A stretch of DNA of 10,205 nucleotides from Rhodospirillales bacterium. GTDB lineage: Bacteria > Pseudomonadota > Alphaproteobacteria > ATCC43930 > CGMCC-115725. Below are positions 7,572 through 10,205 of this stretch, piece by piece; positions within the stretch are counted from its first letter, which is position 1, and each line of letters opens with the position of its first letter. Where the stretch lies: NCBI GenBank assembly GCA_015654725.1, contig JAATGI010000239.1, positions 1 through 10,205 on the forward strand, given 5' to 3'. The notes beneath the pieces are model-generated. The model saw nothing but the letters and a program-made list of their open reading frames with translations, did no database searches and was not told the origin of the DNA. The position numbers and the translations under genes are program-made.

Positions 7572-7591
7572 CCGCGCGGGTTCCGGCGCGG
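7572..7591 (-). terminator. GC stem-loop just after the dienelactone-hydrolase-like gene
   Basis: CCGCGC (7572-7577) pairs with GCGCGG (7586-7591) around an 8-base loop that can itself add two GC pairs with one bulged base. It starts 7 bases past the stop of the hydrolase gene on the minus strand. It lacks a T-run, so it is only a candidate terminator for the pth-ychF-hydrolase transcript. Confidence 0.4.
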
Positions 7592-7598
7592 ACGGGTC

Positions 7599-8267
7599 TT
7601 ACCCTACATATTTGCCGAAATGTTCGAGGGTACGGCCGAGCGCGACCTTGGCGGCGGTCTCGTCGTAGCTCGGGCGCTCGTCGCAGACGAAGCCGTGGCC
7701 GGCGGCATAGATATAGATCGGCACGTCGGGCCGCGCCGCCTTGATCTTCTCCACATCGCTCATCGGGATGCCTTGGTCCTTGTCGCCGAAATGCAGGATC
7801 GTCGGCACTTTCGGCTTTTCGTCGGCGCTCGCGGCGACGCGGCCGCCATAATAACCGACGGCGGCGGCGATGCCGTCGAGCCGGGTCGCGGCTAGGAACG
7901 CGACCGAGCCGCCCAGGCAATAGCCGACGATTCCGACCTTGCCGAATTCCTTGGCGTAATCGATCGCCGCCTGGGTGTCGGCGAGGATGCCGTCCCACGG
8001 CACCTTGCCGATCAGCTCGCGGCCCGCGGTCATGCTGGCTTGGTCATAGCCGAGCTCGACGCCCCGTTGCGCGCGGTCGAACAAGGCCGGCGCCACCGCG
8101 ACATAGCCTAAGGCGGCGAAGCGGTCGCAGACATTGCGGATGTGATGGTTGACGCCGAAAATCTCCTGAATCACCACGAGCGCGCCCTTGGCCGCGCCGG
8201 CGGGATCGGCGCGGTAAGCCGAAAACGAATGCCCATCCTTGGCTTTGAGCGTGATGGTCTGGCCCAT
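7599..8267 (-). CDS. Dienelactone hydrolase family protein (alpha/beta hydrolase)
   Basis: This is a 222-residue cytoplasmic alpha/beta hydrolase of the carboxymethylenebutenolidase family, at about the usual length. The DLH features are complete: Glu35 in QEIFGV, the nucleophile Cys117 in G-Y-C-L-G-G (115-120), the acid Asp164 in FGDKDQGIP (160-168) and the base His191 in GHGFVCDER (190-198). In the founding enzyme this Cys-Asp-His triad with the regulatory Glu opens dienelactone in the chlorocatechol pathway. Members outside such clusters, as here, have mostly unknown substrates, so I give no gene symbol. A consensus AGGAGG (8273-8278), five bases before the ATG, fixes the start. It follows ychF by 42 bases on the same strand and is probably the last gene of that operon. 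No ring-cleavage genes are nearby. Confidence 0.93.
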   Translation of the reverse strand: MGQTITLKAKDGHSFSAYRADPAGAAKGALVVIQEIFGVNHHIRNVCDRFAALGYVAVAPALFDRAQRGVELGYDQASMTAGRELIGKVPWDGILADTQAAIDYAKEFGKVGIVGYCLGGSVAFLAATRLDGIAAAVGYYGGRVAASADEKPKVPTILHFGDKDQGIPMSDVEKIKAARPDVPIYIYAAGHGFVCDERPSYDETAAKVALGRTLEHFGKYVG

Positions 8268-8272
8268 GAAAT

Positions 8273-8278
8273 CCTCCT
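8273..8278 (-). promoter_or_regulatory. Consensus Shine-Dalgarno of the dienelactone-hydrolase-like gene
   Basis: The minus strand reads AGGAGG, five bases before the ATG at 8267. It is the best ribosome-binding site in the window and suggests independent, efficient initiation rather than coupling to ychF, whose stop is 42 bases upstream. Confidence 0.75.
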
Positions 8279-8309
8279 CTTAGGTTGGCGCGATCATAGG
8301 AACGGGATG

Positions 8310-9407
8310 TTAAAGATTGAAGCGGAAATGCAGGATGTCGCCGTCGCGCACGACATAGTCGGCCCCCTCCAACCGCATCTTGCCGGCTTCCTTGGCGCCT
8401 TGCTCGCCGCCGCTGGCGACGAAATCCTCGTAAGCGATGGTCTCGGCGCGGATGAAACCCTTTTCGAAATCGGTGTGGATGGCGCCCGCCGCGCGCGGCG
8501 CCTTGGTGCCTTGCGGCACCGTCCAGGCATGCGCCTCTTTCGGCCCGACCGTCAGGAAGGTGATGAGGTCGAGAAGCCGATAGCCGGCGTGGATGACGCG
8601 GTCGAGGCCAGGCGTGTCGAGCCCGAGGCTCGCCAGATATTCGCGTTTTTCCGCCTCGGGCAGTTGCGCCAACTCCGACTCGATGGCGGCGGAAATGACC
8701 ACGGCCCCGGCGCCGCGCGCCTTGGCAAAATCCATGACTCGAGCCGACAGGGGATTGCCGCTCGCTGCCGCGGCTTCCTCGACATTGGCGATATACAGCA
8801 CCGGCTTCGCGGTCAGCAATTGCAGCGATTTGAATAACGGCTGTTCCTCGGCGGAGACGCTCATCGCGCGGGCGGGTTTGCCCTCCGCCAGCAGCGCGTT
8901 AACGCGCTCCATCACCACCAGTTGCGCGATGGATTCCTTGTCCTGGCCGCGCGCCTTTTTCTCGGCCGCCTTGATGCGGCGGTCGAGCGATTCGAGATCG
9001 GCCAGCAGCAATTCGGTCTCGACCGTCTCGGCGTCGCGCACCGGATCGAGCGTGCCTTCGACATGGGTGACATTGCCGTCGGCGAAACAGCGCAGCACAT
9101 GGGCGATGGCATCGACCTCGCGGATATGGCCGAGGAACTGGTTGCCGAGGCCCTCGCCCTTGGCGGCGCCACGCACCAGCCCGGCGATATCGACGAATTC
9201 GAGCTGGGTCGGCACGATCTTGGCGGATTTGGCGAGCCGCGCGCAGATTTCGAGCCGCTCATCCGGCACCGCGACCCGGCCGAGATTCGGCTCGATGGTG
9301 CAAAAAGGATAGTTCGCGGCCTCGGCCGCCTGCGTCGCGGTCAGCGCGTTGAATAAAGTCGATTTGCCGACATTGGGCAGGCCGACAATGCCGCAATTGA
9401 AACCCAT
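8310..9407 (-). CDS. ychF: Redox-regulated ATPase YchF (OLA1 family)
   Basis: This is a 365-residue cytoplasmic P-loop protein of the Obg/OLA1 group, the normal length for YchF. The G1 loop is G-L-P-N-V-G-K-S-T (9-17). The G3 region is D-I-A-G-L-V-R-G-A (73-81) followed by KGEGLGNQFL (83-92). The G4 position reads N-V-E-E (208-211) in place of NKxD, the change that makes this family prefer ATP to GTP. A coiled-coil insert follows around residues 120-180, and the TGS domain occupies about 281-364, ending in the conserved DYVVRDGDILHFRFN-like segment. The family binds ribosomes and has been tied to stress responses. AGGA at 9412-9415 precedes the ATG by four bases. It lies 60 bases after pth, the usual neighbour in many proteobacteria, and 42 bases before the hydrolase gene. 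Confidence 0.97.
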   Translation of the reverse strand: MGFNCGIVGLPNVGKSTLFNALTATQAAEAANYPFCTIEPNLGRVAVPDERLEICARLAKSAKIVPTQLEFVDIAGLVRGAAKGEGLGNQFLGHIREVDAIAHVLRCFADGNVTHVEGTLDPVRDAETVETELLLADLESLDRRIKAAEKKARGQDKESIAQLVVMERVNALLAEGKPARAMSVSAEEQPLFKSLQLLTAKPVLYIANVEEAAAASGNPLSARVMDFAKARGAGAVVISAAIESELAQLPEAEKREYLASLGLDTPGLDRVIHAGYRLLDLITFLTVGPKEAHAWTVPQGTKAPRAAGAIHTDFEKGFIRAETIAYEDFVASGGEQGAKEAGKMRLEGADYVVRDGDILHFRFNL

Positions 9408-9459
9408 CTCGTCCTACTTTCCCCGCACCAGATAAAGAAATTCGTGGATACCCCCGCCA

Positions 9460-9481
9460 CCCCCGGGTCACAGCCCGGGGG
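9460..9481 (-). other. Perfect 8-bp GC hairpin enclosing the pth stop codon
   Basis: CCCCCGGG (9460-9467) and CCCGGGGG (9474-9481) are exact inverted copies with a 6-base loop, TCACAG (9468-9473). On the minus strand the loop reads CTGTGA, so it contains the last pth codon and its TGA stop. No T-run follows, so it is probably not a classic terminator. It might lower ychF transcription, act in mRNA processing or slow ribosomes at the stop. Confidence 0.5.
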
Positions 9482-10112
9482 CGGGCAAGACGAAATCTAC
9501 TCCTTGGCGTCTTGGCGTTTCAGGCTTTTGGTCTTTCGGTTTCGGCGGCTTCAGGATCAGCGCCACCTTGGTCGAAAAGCCGCCCGGATCGTTCGCGATC
9601 AGAAGCGGCATCGCTTCGGCGACGGCGTCCGTGAGCGGCGTCACCCACAGCATTTCGTCGGCGGTGAAATTCTGCAACACCCAAGGCTGCACCAGTTCCT
9701 TGGCGCCGGGATGGCCGATGCCGAGCCGCACCCGCCAATAATCGTAGCCGAGCCCGGCATCGATCGAGCGAATGCCGTTATGCCCGGCCGAGCCGCCGCC
9801 CTGCTTCACCCGCAGCTTGCCGGGCGCCAGGTCGATCTCGTCGTAAATGACCGCGACCTCCTCGGCTGGAATTTTATAAAAGCGCGCGGCCGGGCCGACC
9901 GCGTCGCCGGAATTATTCATGAAGGTCTGCGGCATCAACACGAAAATGCGTTCGCTGCCGACCTCGCCCTCGGCGAGGTGGGCTTCGAAGCGATTGCGCA
10001 CGGCCCGGAATTTATGGCGGCGGAGCAACGCCTCCACCGCCATGAAGCCGATATTGTGCCGATTGCGCTCGTGACGCGGCCCGGGATTGCCGAGCCCGAC
10101 AAGGAGACGCAT
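9468..10112 (-). CDS. pth: Peptidyl-tRNA hydrolase
   Basis: This is a 214-residue cytoplasmic enzyme that frees tRNA from peptidyl-tRNA dropped by ribosomes, an essential recycling step. All expected residues are present: Asn9 in GLGNPG (6-11), the catalytic His19 in RHNIGF (18-23), Asn66 in QTFMNNSG (62-69), Asp91 in YDEIDLAPG (90-98) and Asn112 in GGGSAGHNG (105-113). The core ends near residue 190. The last 25 residues (PPKPKDQKPETPRRQ and on) are a Pro/Lys-rich tail, making it about 20 residues longer than the 194-residue E. coli enzyme. The ATG at 10112 aligns with the conserved MRLLVGLGNPG start; I see no strong Shine-Dalgarno before it. It lies 27 bases after the probable L25 gene and 60 bases before ychF, on the same strand. 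The gene ends inside a GC hairpin. Confidence 0.97.
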   Translation of the reverse strand: MRLLVGLGNPGPRHERNRHNIGFMAVEALLRRHKFRAVRNRFEAHLAEGEVGSERIFVLMPQTFMNNSGDAVGPAARFYKIPAEEVAVIYDEIDLAPGKLRVKQGGGSAGHNGIRSIDAGLGYDYWRVRLGIGHPGAKELVQPWVLQNFTADEMLWVTPLTDAVAEAMPLLIANDPGGFSTKVALILKPPKPKDQKPETPRRQGVDFVLPAPGL

Positions 10113-10139
10113 CGCGGCGCCGGGGCGATCCCGCCGAGC

Positions 10140-10205
10140 CTACCTGCGGTCGGTGCGTTCGCTACGGCCTTTGGCCGGCGCGGCACGCGCCGGCGCGGCG
10201 CCGCC
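10140..10205 (-). CDS. C-terminal end of an upstream gene, probably ribosomal protein L25/Ctc
   Basis: Reading leftwards from the window edge, 21 sense codons run to a TAG at 10140-10142. They give a short Gly/Ala/Pro-rich then basic tail (GGAAPARAAPAKGRSERTDRR split: GGAAPARAAPAK, then GRSERTDRR). In alphaproteobacteria the gene before pth is usually rplY, whose L25/TL5/Ctc protein ends in an Ala/Pro-rich, lysine/arginine-containing tail, so this fits. The identification rests on position and composition only; too little is present for a family match. The stop lies 27 bases before the pth start, consistent with one operon. Confidence 0.4.
   Translation of the reverse strand, partial: GGAAPARAAPAKGRSERTDRR

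Larger units (their letters stand above)
7338..7598. other. Intergenic region holding the importer leader and promoter
   Basis: These 261 bases separate the dienelactone-hydrolase-like gene from the importer operon, both on the minus strand. From the importer side they hold an AGGGAG ribosome site, two T6 tracts (A-tracts on the transcribed minus-strand sense), a dyad symmetry at 7396-7427 and a poor minus-strand promoter-like pair (TTGCGG at 7465-7460, then TAATGT at 7442-7437, 17 bases apart). The half next to the hydrolase gene holds two GC-rich hairpins. I see no gene in it. Confidence 0.6.

Overview
The window is high-GC, densely packed chromosomal DNA from an alphaproteobacterium. Rhodospirillales-like or Hyphomicrobiales-like is the best guess, from the fdxA-carD pair, the pth-ychF order, the GC-rich third codon positions and the wording of the CarD protein. 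There are nine complete genes, one clear partial gene at the left edge and a probable partial gene at the right edge. I see no mobile element, CRISPR array, tRNA or rRNA.

Left part (1-2565). A truncated glycosyltransferase-like gene runs leftwards out of the window. Divergent from it lie fdxA (7Fe ferredoxin), carD (RNA-polymerase-binding regulator) and a protein with the outline of a PPP-family metallophosphatase. That last protein has lost most of the canonical metal and phosphate ligands, so it looks like a pseudophosphatase and is the most interesting gene here.

Middle (2567-7337, minus strand). This is a complete five-component branched-chain-amino-acid-type (HAAT family) ABC importer in one operon: a Tat-exported binding protein, a LivH-type permease, a single polypeptide fusing a LivM-type permease to a LivG-type ATPase, and a LivF-type ATPase. 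The last three genes are joined by 4-base ATGA overlaps. The substrate cannot be read from the sequence. The leader upstream carries a dyad symmetry and two T-tracts.

Right part (7599-10205, minus strand). A housekeeping run appears to be read as one operon: the probable tail of a ribosomal protein L25/Ctc gene, pth (peptidyl-tRNA hydrolase), ychF (OLA1-type ATPase) and a dienelactone-hydrolase-family gene. The pth stop codon sits in the loop of a perfect 8-bp GC hairpin.

Most of the window is ordinary core genome. I did not find a convincing undescribed multi-gene system. The best leads are the dismantled phosphatase beside carD, the LivM-LivG fusion and several unassigned GC-rich hairpins.
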